Source: Ifrita kowaldi
Lineage: Eukaryota; Chordata; Aves; Passeriformes; Cinclosomatidae
Assembly (NCBI GenBank): GCA_013398055.1
Contig: VZRS01005522.1
Span: forward strand, 727,623-791,622
Reading direction: 5' to 3'
Length of the DNA: 64,000 nucleotides
Both the position numbers and the translations under genes were made by a program. Each line of letters opens with the position of its first letter. Within the stretch, counting starts at the first letter, position 1. The notes beneath the pieces are model-generated. The model was not told the DNA's origin. It saw only the letters and a program-made list of their open reading frames with translations, and made no database searches. Positions 54,060 to 63,720 of this stretch are shown here, piece by piece.

Positions 54060-54640
54060 AAAACAGCGCTCCATCAAATTAGCACTTTGTCTATGATAAT
54101 TAAACAAAATTCATAAATAAAATGACCCAAAGCAAATAAAACTATTTCAAATTTTCCTCCTCCTTGCAATGCTTTATGAAAGAGAAATGAGCGGGAGGAA
54201 AAACTGTTCCCTTTGTGCATTTGACAGTTTGCATACACCAACTTTTACACGTGTCTTACAAGAAAAAACAACAACACTTTAAGTAAATCAGTGATTAATA
54301 AAACTGCACTACAGAGGAAGCTGACAAAGGTCTGAGTTGATTTTGAGACCTAAAGCGGAACTGAGTGTAATTATAGTAACAGTTTTAAGTATAACCAATT
54401 AGTGCAATTTACTTACAGTGCAACTAATTTTGAAACGTGGATTGCTACAGACCTGATGTTTGTATTCATTTCTGAAGATGACAGTGATAAGTTCGGTCAT
54501 TTAAAGATTTTCCATTTTGGTGTGGTTTTTCGACACACACTGTAAGAGCACCAATACATTCTTTCATCAGTAAACATAGCAACAACCACACGATTTATGA
54601 CTCATTCACATACACCGCTTCTTGACCAAAATAAAACGAG
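54060..54640. promoter_or_regulatory. Candidate regulatory block about 5 kb downstream of SPRY2
   Basis: Repeat-free AT-rich sequence with a GATAATTAAAC motif (about 54096), a cluster of CATAAATAAA/AGCAAATAAA-like stretches and an AP-1-like TGACTCA (54599-54605). Its position just beyond the SPRY2 3' end makes it a reasonable enhancer candidate. No direct evidence is available. Confidence 0.25.
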
Positions 54641-57600
54641 GGTAAAAAAGAAAAACTAAAAAAACTCCCTTTGTTCAAGGGGCTTTCTATGCCTGTAAGT
54701 TGGTGATTCTTCCTGATACACCCTTGTGTACTGGCTCAGACTCTTCAAGTGAAACCTGTGCCTGCAGCTCCTAAATGGCATCAAGTGCTATCTCTTGTAA
54801 CACATCTTGGTGCACCAAGTGGTTTGGTAATTATACAGCAGTCTTTCAGGAACGCAGAGCTCCTCTGATTATATAGTTCCTTACCTTCTGGAAACAGATT
54901 GTGTCCCTTGGCAAGACTATTTTAAAATGTCACTTAAACCCCTAAGTATTAAAATATCCATAAATAATCCTGCGTAATAGCAGACTACATTGTCAAAACT
55001 TCTGATTATTGGTAACTTCTACTGAGATGGGAACTGATCCGTTTTTGTCTAGCAATTTGAACATTTTAGCCCTAAGCTTCTGTAATCAGCATGCACGGCT
55101 AAGTGAGAGAAAAAAAAAGTTTCTTACATATAAAGAGAAACTTCACATATGTAGCACTCATGTCCAAATGTAACTACATTGGCTCTCTCCTGAACAATCC
55201 CTGCGGCAGAGGAACAGCAGCAGTTCATGCTGGTAGTAAGACCTCTGCCTCTTTCATCTAAAACACAGTGCCAGTGGGTTAAAACAAAGGGGAACTCTTT
55301 TAAAGATACATAAAGCCTTCTTGAGTAATAAAAATCATACCAAAACAATGAAAATAACATGTTTTCTGAAATAGTGCATTCAATGTCACATGAATGGAAA
55401 AAACACTTTGTATTTCTGAAAATGGAGGGTAAGTGCAGCAAGGTAATCAGTTTTTAGACCTTGACCTAAACTATCAGGCACAGGATATTAGTGAGAAAAG
55501 CATGTTTCATCCTCCTCTTTCCCCTTTTGTCCTATAAGTGGCAGTAAACCTTTATGTATTGTGGCTGGGAAAGGTGAAGGAAAGGGATAGGGACCAGAAA
55601 GAATAAATATGAAGAGAAATAACGAAGACTGACATGTAGGAGTCTCCACAGATTGAAACAGGAAACATTTTTGAAATCAGAAGTACTATACATATCTGCA
55701 TCATATATGCACGTGCTTTTTGAGTCAAATTGTCCTGACTTCCAATGAGACATTAATTTTTATTTGTAAGATTCCAGTTTGAAATCAGATTGTATGAAGA
55801 GGAAAAAACCCAAGTACTTTCACTGGCAAGGATTTGGTGTGCTTTGTCACCTGCGATCCCACGTCTGGTGTGCTGTCTATCTGCAATCCCAACTGTAATT
55901 GATTTATTTAAGATGACCCAGTATGACAAATGCTGACATTTTCAGTAAGACATCTATTCAGTACTATTAATACAGACACTACTCAATCGAGCGTGCTCTC
56001 ACATTCAGCCAATTTCTTTCTGGGACTCTGCTCCAGTGACTGATTGAGAAATCAGTCTCAGCAGATGACATCATTGTTACTTGCTGTACCTGCACCGTCT
56101 AGGAACATCTGAGACAAGACAGACTGTTCAAATCTGTCTTTCCCAATTGTTAATCCCTAAAAATATTTAAATGTTCCACTGCAGAACAGAAATCCATTCT
56201 GCTCTCTTCCTGCCACCTGAGAAAAAGCCCTAAGATTTCACTCATGACAAAAATGAATTATTTTGTATTTTGCCAAAGGTGAAAAGGGTAACACAGGTAA
56301 TACTGTACATTTAAATGCTGGGAGTTTAGTAAGAAAGTGCAATAAATCTATTGTGTTAAGCATCATGACCACTTAACTACCACACTTCTGCACTTGGAGA
56401 ATTTTGGCTTTTGAAGACTGAAGGTAAATCTGTTGAATATGTAAATACTCACCTGAATATGATCTCAAACCCCTTAGGAATAAATTTAATTTCCATCTAA
56501 AGCACTATTTATTCTCCACTTGAATCCAAGTATCTTTTTTTATTACTGTTATGATCCCTATCTCAAAAAAGAAATTATCATCAAGTTTCAAACCATTAAA
56601 GAGCAAAGTAATAAAAAAAATCTTGAGGATATTAATAGAGGAATTTCTAAATTTCTCTCAATTTGATGTATTTTATTTGTAGTTCACATCATACAGAAAA
56701 ATTATTTGAAAAAATGCAATTTGTTTCCACTGTTACTAGAGTCAACTGTCAGTCCAATCCTGCAAGTCCCTATACTTTAAACAAACTTTACAGAATCTGT
56801 AACTTAACAGATCAAAACTCTAGAGCAACAACACAACAAATGGAGCAATAATAAGGGTTTTGCTCTCTCTCAAGACTTCATAGCAGTCCAAAATTAAAGT
56901 CCTATATGATGTATATCAAGCATGACTTTCATGGTTATCCTCAAAACCTATGTATGGAAAATTTTCCTTACTTGGACCTCCACTTTCCTATCTCAAAGGA
57001 TAAAGTAGGCATGCTTTAATAACATTATCTCAATCCACTCTAAAAGCCCTCTTAATTCTTATTAAAACAATCTAATCTGCTTGAGGCAAGATTTTGGTTT
57101 TATTTAGAATACTAAACCTTATCTAATTAAGTGCAATATTAGGATGTTAACTAATATACACAAGCCAGCTTTTAAGAGTCCAGTGGGCACACAGGCCAAT
57201 CCATACTAACTCAAGCCTAGACCCCAGTGCCAGTTAGCCCAACAGGCTACACTTCCCTATATCCCCGCTCCCAAAAGTCATACATGCAATCCAATTCCTG
57301 GTAATGAGCTTACCTGGGGTGGGGGGATCCACTATTTTATCCTCATTAAGAACCAAGTGGAAGATGGGAATCATTGCTCAGTGTTTAAACCAGCTTCAAA
57401 TTTCACTGTCAACAAGACTTTTCCCTTAGAACCTAACTAGGCAGACAGAGAACTTACTATACTGCAAAAAGAAAACACACCCACAATTTTAGTATTGGAT
57501 TTTAGCTAGTAGGACTTTAGAGTTGCACCCTCTTTGACTGCTGTACTGCTCAGCCATCCCAAAGTTTTCCAGTTTCACCTTCAGCTTTCTGTAGAATTAT

Positions 57601-59190
57601 CTTCAACTGAAACATAAATCACATAAATCACAGGACTTGCCTTCAGTTTTGTCAAGTTCATCAATACAGTGAAAACACTGGATTTAATGTCTACTGGAAA
57701 CAGTGGGATTTGGGGTTTCCAACAAATAGCCTAAAGGTCAAAGATTCCTCCAGTGTTTGTTTTTATCAGCAAGACTAGCCCAGGACAGTTTAGGCATAAG
57801 CACCTAACCTAGTTCCAGAACTACATTCAGTGAATGGAAACACGTGATGGTTATCAACCCCTTCAAGAACAAAATTGCTAAAAAAGCCCCATAATTAAAT
57901 AATAAAAATCTCTGTTTATCAGCAGCCAAGCAGAATCTCACATATATACTCCAATACTCAGTTACAGTATACTGATGTGCTTTAAATATGGACAAATTAC
58001 TCGTGTACCATAAGCTACCTTCTTTCGGGCAAGCATAGAAATATTCTGAAACCTAAATATGTACGGTTTGTCTTTGTATACCAAAGTGTCCAGCCAGCTG
58101 GTGAACAGAGGAAAGAAAACCAGCTTACATTTTTCACCAGAGAGGTAAGGGAAAAAAAAAAAAGAGAAAGAGAACAAGCACTTTTTAATTTCACTTGATG
58201 ATTGATAACCAATATGCACAAACACACAGTGTAAGATTTTTGAGTACTACAGACCTATGTAAAATCATCCAAACACCAGATCTGAGATGAAAATTAAGGG
58301 GCAAAAAGACAGACCATTTACTGAATGCTCTGGTTTTCAACTTTTAGTGAGTTCTTAATTTATTAGTAATAACTTGTTTTTCTTGGAGGGGGTTCAGAAA
58401 AGGCTGAGAGACTTTTTTAAGCTTCAGCTTAGAAATACTTACAACTATCCTTAAATGCCAGCTTAAGAAATATATAAATAAAATTGAACATTAAGACCTC
58501 TAAACTTGGAGAGACATACTCAGAACAGGAAATGATAGTTTGTTAATAAAGAAAGGTAAATCATTCTCTAGGCTTCCGGTGGGAAACTTGGCAGGGAAAG
58601 GATTTTGACCTCAGTGGAAGGTAACTGCCACAAATGACAAATCAAGTAACTTCTTACAAGTGAGGCAAATGTTTGACATAAGGCTGGACTGCATTCAGAT
58701 CTATCATTCCCTGTGGCATATTCTTCTATCTTTAACAAATAATCCTGCAAGATTTTTGCATTGACCGTATTAATTACCCTTTCTTTTTCCTCCTCTCTCT
58801 CACTGAGTAAACCCATGCAAGCCTAACATTTTTTGTGAATGATTACTTATTTCCTATTTGAAGCACAAAAGCTCATCACTTATAGAATAGGTCAAACTTT
58901 CAGTGCCTATTAGTCCTAGTCTGGAATGAATTAATGCATTTTCCTATGTTCGTTTTCTTTTTCTGTTGTAGGAACAGTATATGGGACATTTGTGCAAAGG
59001 AAGGGTGCAAAAATCCTGCATTGTTTTCAGGTGAAGAAGTAATCAACAACAAAAGAATACACTTAAAAAATCTCTTTTTGGTTTCCTATTAGGTTCACTG
59101 TGTCTATAGCACTGTGACTTTTGCAATTCGAAGTATCAATTCTCCCAACTCAAAACAATAAATGGGGGGAAAAAATGACAAGTAGTCCAG

Positions 59191-59196
59191 TTTAAT
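59191..59196 (-). terminator. SPRY2: Candidate SPRY2 polyadenylation signal ATTAAA
   Basis: The minus strand reads ATTAAA here, the commonest variant of the polyadenylation hexamer. About 20 nt further on there is a possible CA cleavage position near 59176. Beyond it lies a G/T-rich stretch at about 59145-59160 that could act as the downstream element. No AATAAA occurs on this strand between the stop codon and this point. Confidence 0.45.
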
Positions 59197-59508
59197 TTCA
59201 AACGTTAATATATTTTCTATTTTATAGTGAACATATGCATCGTTCACCCCTTATTTGCAGCAACTATGACGTCCTCATAAAAAGGGGTGACATTTGTAAG
59301 ATGCCTCTTAAAATAAATATTTCTTTTTATAAAATAATAAAACTTCAAATAAATATTCTTTACACTAAACAATATGTTGAAAAAATTAGAAAATAAAGGC
59401 TGAATTTTACTGTAACTGTACAATATACATGAAGTCCAAAGGGAAATCAGAGTCTTGTAATAGAAGGTTTCCGTAAGACAAAATACAATCTAAAAACATA
59501 CTGATTGA

Positions 59509-59516
59509 TTCACATT
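59509..59516 (-). promoter_or_regulatory. SPRY2: miR-23 seed match in SPRY2 3' UTR
   Basis: The transcript strand reads AAUGUGAA, which pairs with miR-23a/b nucleotides 2-8 and has an A opposite nucleotide 1. It lies about 70 nt from the miR-27 match. miR-23 and miR-27 are co-transcribed as a cluster, so the two sites could act together. Confidence 0.4.
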
Positions 59517-59584
59517 CTTCCGAATGTACAACATATTAGTATAATATTTTGTGACTGTGCCATGTCTTATGACAGCACTTACTT

Positions 59585-59592
59585 TTCACAGT
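59585..59592 (-). promoter_or_regulatory. SPRY2: miR-27 8-mer seed match in SPRY2 3' UTR
   Basis: The transcript strand reads ACUGUGAA, a full 8-mer match to the miR-27a/b seed. It lies about 390 nt after the stop codon and about 20 nt from the Pumilio-type motif at 59607-59614. Regulation of SPRY2 by miR-27 has been reported in mammals. Its function here is inference. Confidence 0.5.
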
Positions 59593-59606
59593 TGAAAATA
59601 TTATTG

Positions 59607-59614
59607 TATATACA
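59607..59614 (-). promoter_or_regulatory. SPRY2: Pumilio-type element UGUAUAUA in SPRY2 3' UTR
   Basis: The transcript strand contains UGUAUAUA, an exact match to the Pumilio response element UGUANAUA. It sits in AU-rich sequence close to the miR-27 match. An 8-mer with one free position can occur by chance in AT-rich DNA, so this is a candidate only. Confidence 0.35.
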
Positions 59615-59735
59615 AAAATATAGCACATTATCTCTGGCAGAAAACAATGAAAAAAAAGGAGTCATTTGCTAATTTACAAATTTTGCAAGTACTATTCACA
59701 AACAATAGAGTTGCCTAGGAGTGTCTGTGTTGCTT

Positions 59736-59743
59736 TAGCTTAT
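59736..59743 (-). promoter_or_regulatory. SPRY2: miR-21 8-mer seed match in SPRY2 3' UTR
   Basis: The transcript strand reads AUAAGCUA, complementary to miR-21-5p nucleotides 2-8 with an A opposite nucleotide 1. SPRY2 is an established miR-21 target in mammals. The site lies about 240 nt after the stop codon. Confidence 0.65.
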
Positions 59744-59978
59744 GCAATATGTGGGTCACAATGTACTGCATCCCTTTTTTTCCCCCTGTATGCCACTAGC
59801 TGGATTCTAACAAGCGTATCAGTTAAGATGGCACACACACAGAAAAGCATTTCACTGCAAACAGCAAAGTACATCCCCAACCCTTCTACTACAGTGCCAA
59901 GACCATAGCTGCTTAGTTGGTTGCATATGTACGTTAAAATAATAATCCTTGTTACTCTAGTATTTCTGGCTAGTGATG

Positions 59979-60914
59979 CTATGTTGGCTTTTCCAAGTTC
60001 CTGGGGGGGACACTGGGAGCTTTGCAGCAAACCGTGTTTGAGTGTTTACAGCGGCACCCAGGCCGATTTACCCGGTCGTAACAGCCCTGGCACAACTTAA
60101 GGCAACCCTTGGCTGGTAGGTAACACCACAAGCAAGGCAGAAAGAGGGACACTACACCCATGGCGGACCACCTAGTGCAGCAATGTGACTGACTGCAGGA
60201 GCAGGGGTTGTCAGCACAGTTGTCCTCGTCATCATTAGAGCAGTGATAGAAGAGGCCCTTCACACAGCAAACGCAAGTCCCGTAATCAACCACGTTCTGG
60301 GCTGAGCAAAGACACTGCTTGTCACAGATCCAACACGAGGGGAGGGTCCTTGGATAAGTGCACTCCTTACACTTACACTTTCCACAGTCCTCACACCTGT
60401 AGCTGTGTGCTCCCAAGTCTTCTTTGCTCAGTGGCTTCAGCTCACTCGACTTAAGCTCAGACTTGGGCTGCATTCGGACTATTCCATCAGCAACTGGCCC
60501 CGAAGATGATCCTAGAAGTCTTTGTTCTGACGAATTACTGCTTGTACTTGTCCTTGTACTGCAACGTGAACCTGTGCTGACCGTGCTGATGGATCGGGAC
60601 AGAGGTGCTCGAGGAGATGCGTGCATTTGTGTGTGCTGGATCCGGCTAAAATGACGATGCTCAGGCAAGCCATGGGGCCTTTCATTTTTGGGCTGGGTTG
60701 TTACCCGAGGAGAAGACTTGACCCCTGGCCGTGGAGCCACCGTAGGTCCCTCTGTGTATTCATTCGTGTTTCGGATGGCTCTGATCTGATCCAAGGACAG
60801 GACGTGAACCTGCTGCATCAGGACATCCCGCAGGTCGGGCTCCCCGTGCGGTCTCCCACTGTCACGCCGAGCCTGTAGTAAGGGCTGCGACCCACTGCCG
60901 TGCTGAGTCTCCAT
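59979..60914 (-). CDS. SPRY2: Sprouty homolog 2, complete single-exon coding sequence
   Basis: Sprouty2 is an inducible feedback inhibitor of FGF/EGF receptor signalling to Ras/ERK and acts at the plasma membrane. The frame encodes 311 residues, close to the 315 I recall for human SPRY2. The N-terminal motif NEYTEGP places Tyr53 at the position of human Tyr55, the phosphotyrosine that binds the c-Cbl TKB domain. A serine-rich stretch lies at about 105-130. The Cys-rich Sprouty domain contains 27 cysteines between Cys174 and Cys297, including CEDCGKCKCKEC and CVCCVKGLFYHC. Its hydrophobic part, about 251-268, corresponds to the membrane-targeting region. A C-terminal PxxPPR motif (300-305) matches the Grb2-SH3-binding site. 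The start is the first Met of the conserved N-terminus, with G at +4 but C at -3, so its context is modest. The frame is intact. Compared with human (from memory), Cys118, Cys194, Ala299 and Leu307 differ. SPRY2 is favoured over SPRY1/3/4 because long stretches match human SPRY2. Confidence 0.98.
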   Translation of the reverse strand: METQHGSGSQPLLQARRDSGRPHGEPDLRDVLMQQVHVLSLDQIRAIRNTNEYTEGPTVAPRPGVKSSPRVTTQPKNERPHGLPEHRHFSRIQHTQMHASPRAPLSRSISTVSTGSRCSTRTSTSSNSSEQRLLGSSSGPVADGIVRMQPKSELKSSELKPLSKEDLGAHSYRCEDCGKCKCKECTYPRTLPSCWICDKQCLCSAQNVVDYGTCVCCVKGLFYHCSNDDEDNCADNPCSCSQSHCCTRWSAMGVVSLFLPCLWCYLPAKGCLKLCQGCYDRVNRPGCRCKHSNTVCCKAPSVPPRNLEKPT

Positions 60915-60957
60915 CAGTGCCCGGAAGCTTGCTCACCCCGGCAGGCTTAGAACACAT
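60862..60957 (-). promoter_or_regulatory. Upstream open reading frame overlapping the SPRY2 start
   Basis: An ATG at 60957-60955 lies 43 nt upstream of the SPRY2 start and opens a frame of 31 codons ending at TGA (60864-60862). It is out of frame with SPRY2 and overlaps its first 16-17 codons. If exon 2 begins at 60965 or 60957, this AUG is in the mature message. A scanning ribosome that uses it cannot easily reinitiate at the main start, so it would lower SPRY2 translation. Its context is weak, with T at -3 and T at +4, so leaky scanning is likely. The frame is visible directly; its function is inferred. Confidence 0.4.
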
Positions 60958-60965
60958 CTGAAATC
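60915..60965 (-). other. SPRY2: SPRY2 exon 2, 5' UTR portion with splice acceptor
   Basis: Directly upstream of the start codon the minus strand has a pyrimidine-rich run ending in CTCCAG (60971-60966). It reads as a good 3' splice site, so exon 2 would begin at 60965 with GATTTCAG and carry about 51 nt of 5' UTR. Vertebrate SPRY2 genes characteristically have an intron in the 5' UTR and an intact coding exon, which fits. A second AG at 60959-60958 could be used instead and would place the upstream ATG at the very start of the exon. Confidence 0.55.
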
Positions 60966-63601
60966 CTGGAGCAACAAAGAGAGGATTCACTATTGCAACA
61001 CATCTCATGCTCTCTCCAGCAGCCTTTCAAGCCTGCAGGACCCCACAGCACCGCACACAATCAAGGAATGCATCAGCCATTAAAAAAAGGAGTCACATCT
61101 GGGACAAGCACAGTCAGCTGAGTGCACTTCCCTTGGCCTGTGCTGCCTACTGCTGTGAAGAGCTTAAGGGGATTCTTTCCTAGGACCATGCAGCTTAACT
61201 TGTGGCTCTAGAAAGTCTAGGTATTATTCCTGCTAACTAAGGCTTCTCAGGCCATCTTCTGGTTACACCATGGCCTTTAAAATGATTACATTTCAGCCAC
61301 TTGAAGTGACACTTCTTTTCAAGTCACGCTACTGAAAACCTTATATTAAAAAAAAAACCAAAACACTACCTTGCAAGTATTCAGCAAGTGTAATGTGACC
61401 TGATGACAGACATATAATTCTCCAATTTTGTTTAAAACTGGATAATATTTTGGTAGGCTAGTCTCTTTACACATTAAACTTTACATGATGTAAATAGGAA
61501 ATTTTAGTTTAATACCAATGGTCCCAAGAAAAACACTAAATAGCAATAAAATGTTTGAGGTTAGACATTAAATGAGTTAGTGCTACCAAAAACTTCAACA
61601 GCACAAGTAAAAATATCTCTCTCCAGTATTTTAGTGTGTGTCATACTGGTGCACACCACTGTGATTGTTATTTCAAGGCTCAATACTACAAAAGCAATGC
61701 CACCACAGTTGTTTGGGGTTTTTTTTTAACGTATAAAAAATTCCATAGACTTCATTTCAAACTGTAAATATTACCAAGAGTGGCTTGTGGGACAGAGGCA
61801 TGCATAATATAATCAAATAATACCAGCATCCAAGAAGTCTACTTGATTGTGAATATTACTTTAAAGAGTCATTAACTACAAAGTAGAAATGCAGACTTTA
61901 GAATTTAAATGAAAAGCCAGTAAAAGACACAGAAGATGAGAATTTTTAAATAACTTCCACACTCAAATATGCACAAGTTTCAAGTACTGCCCTCTAAATT
62001 AGTTAATATTTGTTCTGCCTTTATCATATCTTAAAGTGGCTCCAAAATCCAATTACCTATACAAAAATCCAGAACAATATTTTACAATTAAAACCCAAGC
62101 AGGGACCAAACTTCTTACAAGGACCACACAATGTCTTCAATTATACCTAGAAAGAGCACCATAGTGTTACTCTGTACACATCAGTTACCAACAATAATAC
62201 TGTACTGCAGTATAATAAAATATAGCCAAACAGTTTAACAATGAGTATCTCAAGACACTGTCTTTATTCTAACATCAATGCGAAACATTTAACCTTTTAA
62301 CTCCTGGCTCCCTTCCTTCAAGAGACTTTTCTTACAATTAAAAAAAAAAAATCTATATAAACAAATCTGTAACTTTTAAGAGTGATCAACTATTTTAAAT
62401 ATTGCCAGACTCTGGTTTTGGACACAGGATGTATGTCACGGTGTCCATTCCCTCTCTCTCCCCCCACCCCCGCAAAAAAAAGTAAGTCTCGCAAACTTGG
62501 CTTGAAGCATTGCTTATGTTTTTTTTACAAATTAAAACCCCTGCCATATCAAAAGTTTCAGCCAACAGCCTAAGTAGACGTTCCCCTCATCTGAAACTAC
62601 CTGGAGATAAAATATAATAAAAAGTAAAAAGCTTTCCCCATTGTTGAGAGGAATCGGCAGCCCTCTCTGCCCTCCAGGTCCAGCTTTCCACCAGCCCCAG
62701 TCAGCCTAGAGGATCAACCCAGCCTACGCCGGATCAACCCCTGCCTCTCTAGAAATGACAATCCACTGCAAAAGCAAAGCTGACCCTGACCTGAAGGCGC
62801 TTCAGACGACCCCGGGCTCGGTGGCGGAGCCCCCCTCAGACGCCAAGGTGGGAGCTGAAAAAGCAGCCTCCGGTCTCCGCTTCCCTCCCCACCTCCGGCT
62901 CCATCCCGGGCGGGGGACGCGCAGCAGGTGGGAGGCGACGGCCCCTCGCCCGCCGGAGAGTGCAGACAACCTGGAGATAACCAGGAGACATCCTCTGGGC
63001 TGGGAGGTGGGAGGGGGCTGCTTCGACCGCCTTATCAGAAAGTCAAACCCATGTTTCCTTTAAACTCTTCCCCCGTGCCCTCCCCCAGGAGATGCTAAAG
63101 GAGCTTTCCCTCCCGGGAAGTGCCAGGCGCCCTGCAGACGGTGCAGACAACACCTCCGGGACAGCTGGGCAAAAGGCAGATTACCCCCCTCTCGCCTTGC
63201 CCTAAGCACCCATTCAACTTCACAAAGCCAGCCGCTGGAAAAGCTCCTCTTATTTTACGCATATTCTGCAAATTGCCTGACCTTCAGCCCGCCCCGCTCC
63301 GCCCCAGCCCGGAGGGACCCAGGAGGCGTTTTCAGTGGGGCATCAGGCCGAGCCGGGTGCTCCCCTTTTTTTCTCTCCCTGGTAGATCCGCTAACAGGAC
63401 AGGACGCAAAGGATCTGCACATTTATTTGCAAACCTACATTTGCCTGAAAATCCTTACGGGAGGGCACGTCTCTCCCTCCTCTGACCTAGTACTTCTCCC
63501 CTTTGCATCCGCCAAGAGCAGAGAAACAGATTTGCCTTTTTGTGACTGCATGTGTGTGATAACACGATTCCCCACTTCTAAGAGCCAAAGTCCACTCTTA
63601 C
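60966..63601 (-). other. SPRY2: SPRY2 5' UTR intron (inferred)
   Basis: This is the interval between the acceptor at 60966 and a consensus-like donor, G|GTAAGAG, at 63601 on the minus strand. The length of about 2.6 kb is similar to what I recall for the human gene. The left two thirds is AT-rich with A- and T-runs (for example near 61720 and 62341) and no convincing reading frame. The right third, from about 62.8 kb, lies in the CpG island. A competing donor, CC|GTAAGG, occurs at 63458, so the boundary with exon 1 is not certain. Confidence 0.45.
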
Positions 63602-63672
63602 CGAGCTCAAGTGCCAGGATTGCTAACTTTTCTTAGCTGGGCTTGGCAAAAGGCTGAACGAGGGGGACGGGT
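63602..63672 (-). other. SPRY2: Candidate non-coding first exon of SPRY2
   Basis: The 3' boundary is the donor G|GTAAGAG at 63602/63601. The 5' boundary is only inferred, from a TATA-like TTTTAAA about 30 nt upstream (63704-63698). The stretch between holds no long reading frame. If the alternative donor at 63458 is used, or initiation is dispersed as is usual in CpG islands, the exon would be longer. Cap-site or RNA-seq data would settle it. Confidence 0.35.
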
Positions 63673-63720
63673 TTCGCGTTCGGCACATGTGGGGAGGTTT
63701 AAAACGCGAGGGGCTTCTTG
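63673..63720 (-). promoter_or_regulatory. SPRY2: Candidate SPRY2 core promoter
   Basis: On the transcript strand there is an AT-rich box TTTTAAA (63704-63698) flanked by CpG-rich sequence. A perfect palindromic E-box CACATGTG lies at 63684-63691, between the box and the proposed start. Several CpGs surround them (CGCG, TTCGCG). Two GC boxes, possible Sp1 sites, lie at 63288-63297 and 63299-63306 on the intron side. This placement rests on motif arrangement only. Confidence 0.3.

Larger units (their letters stand above)
50601..59174. other. Immediate downstream flank of SPRY2
   Basis: AT-rich, largely repeat-free DNA between the N at 50600 and the SPRY2 3' end, with the A-run at 52798 and the candidate block at 54060-54640. 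A minus-strand AATAAA at 58359-58364 could serve as a distal SPRY2 polyadenylation signal. No other gene is recognisable. Confidence 0.55.
59175..59978 (-). other. SPRY2: SPRY2 3' untranslated region (inferred extent)
   Basis: This is the stretch between the SPRY2 stop codon and the first plausible polyadenylation site. It is AT-rich and, on the transcript strand, contains AUUUA pentamers (59314-59318 and 59350-59354), a Pumilio-type UGUAUAUA (59607-59614) and several microRNA seed matches listed separately. These fit a short-lived, post-transcriptionally controlled immediate-early-type message. The end is inferred from an ATTAAA signal with a G/T-rich stretch beyond it. A canonical AATAAA further on (58359-58364) could give a longer form of about 1.6 kb. 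Confidence 0.6.

Noticed and set aside
1..59000. tRNA, snRNA, CRISPR array or viral insertion
   Set aside because: I saw no tRNA B-box with matching arms, no U-snRNA motifs, no regularly spaced repeats and no retroviral gag/pol/env-like frames.
60424..60878. Plus-strand open frames opposite SPRY2
   Set aside because: They are antisense shadows of the SPRY2 coding sequence.
62755..63485. Plus-strand frames of 102 and 121 codons in the SPRY2 CpG island
   Set aside because: They are open because of GC-rich composition; no recognisable protein similarity.
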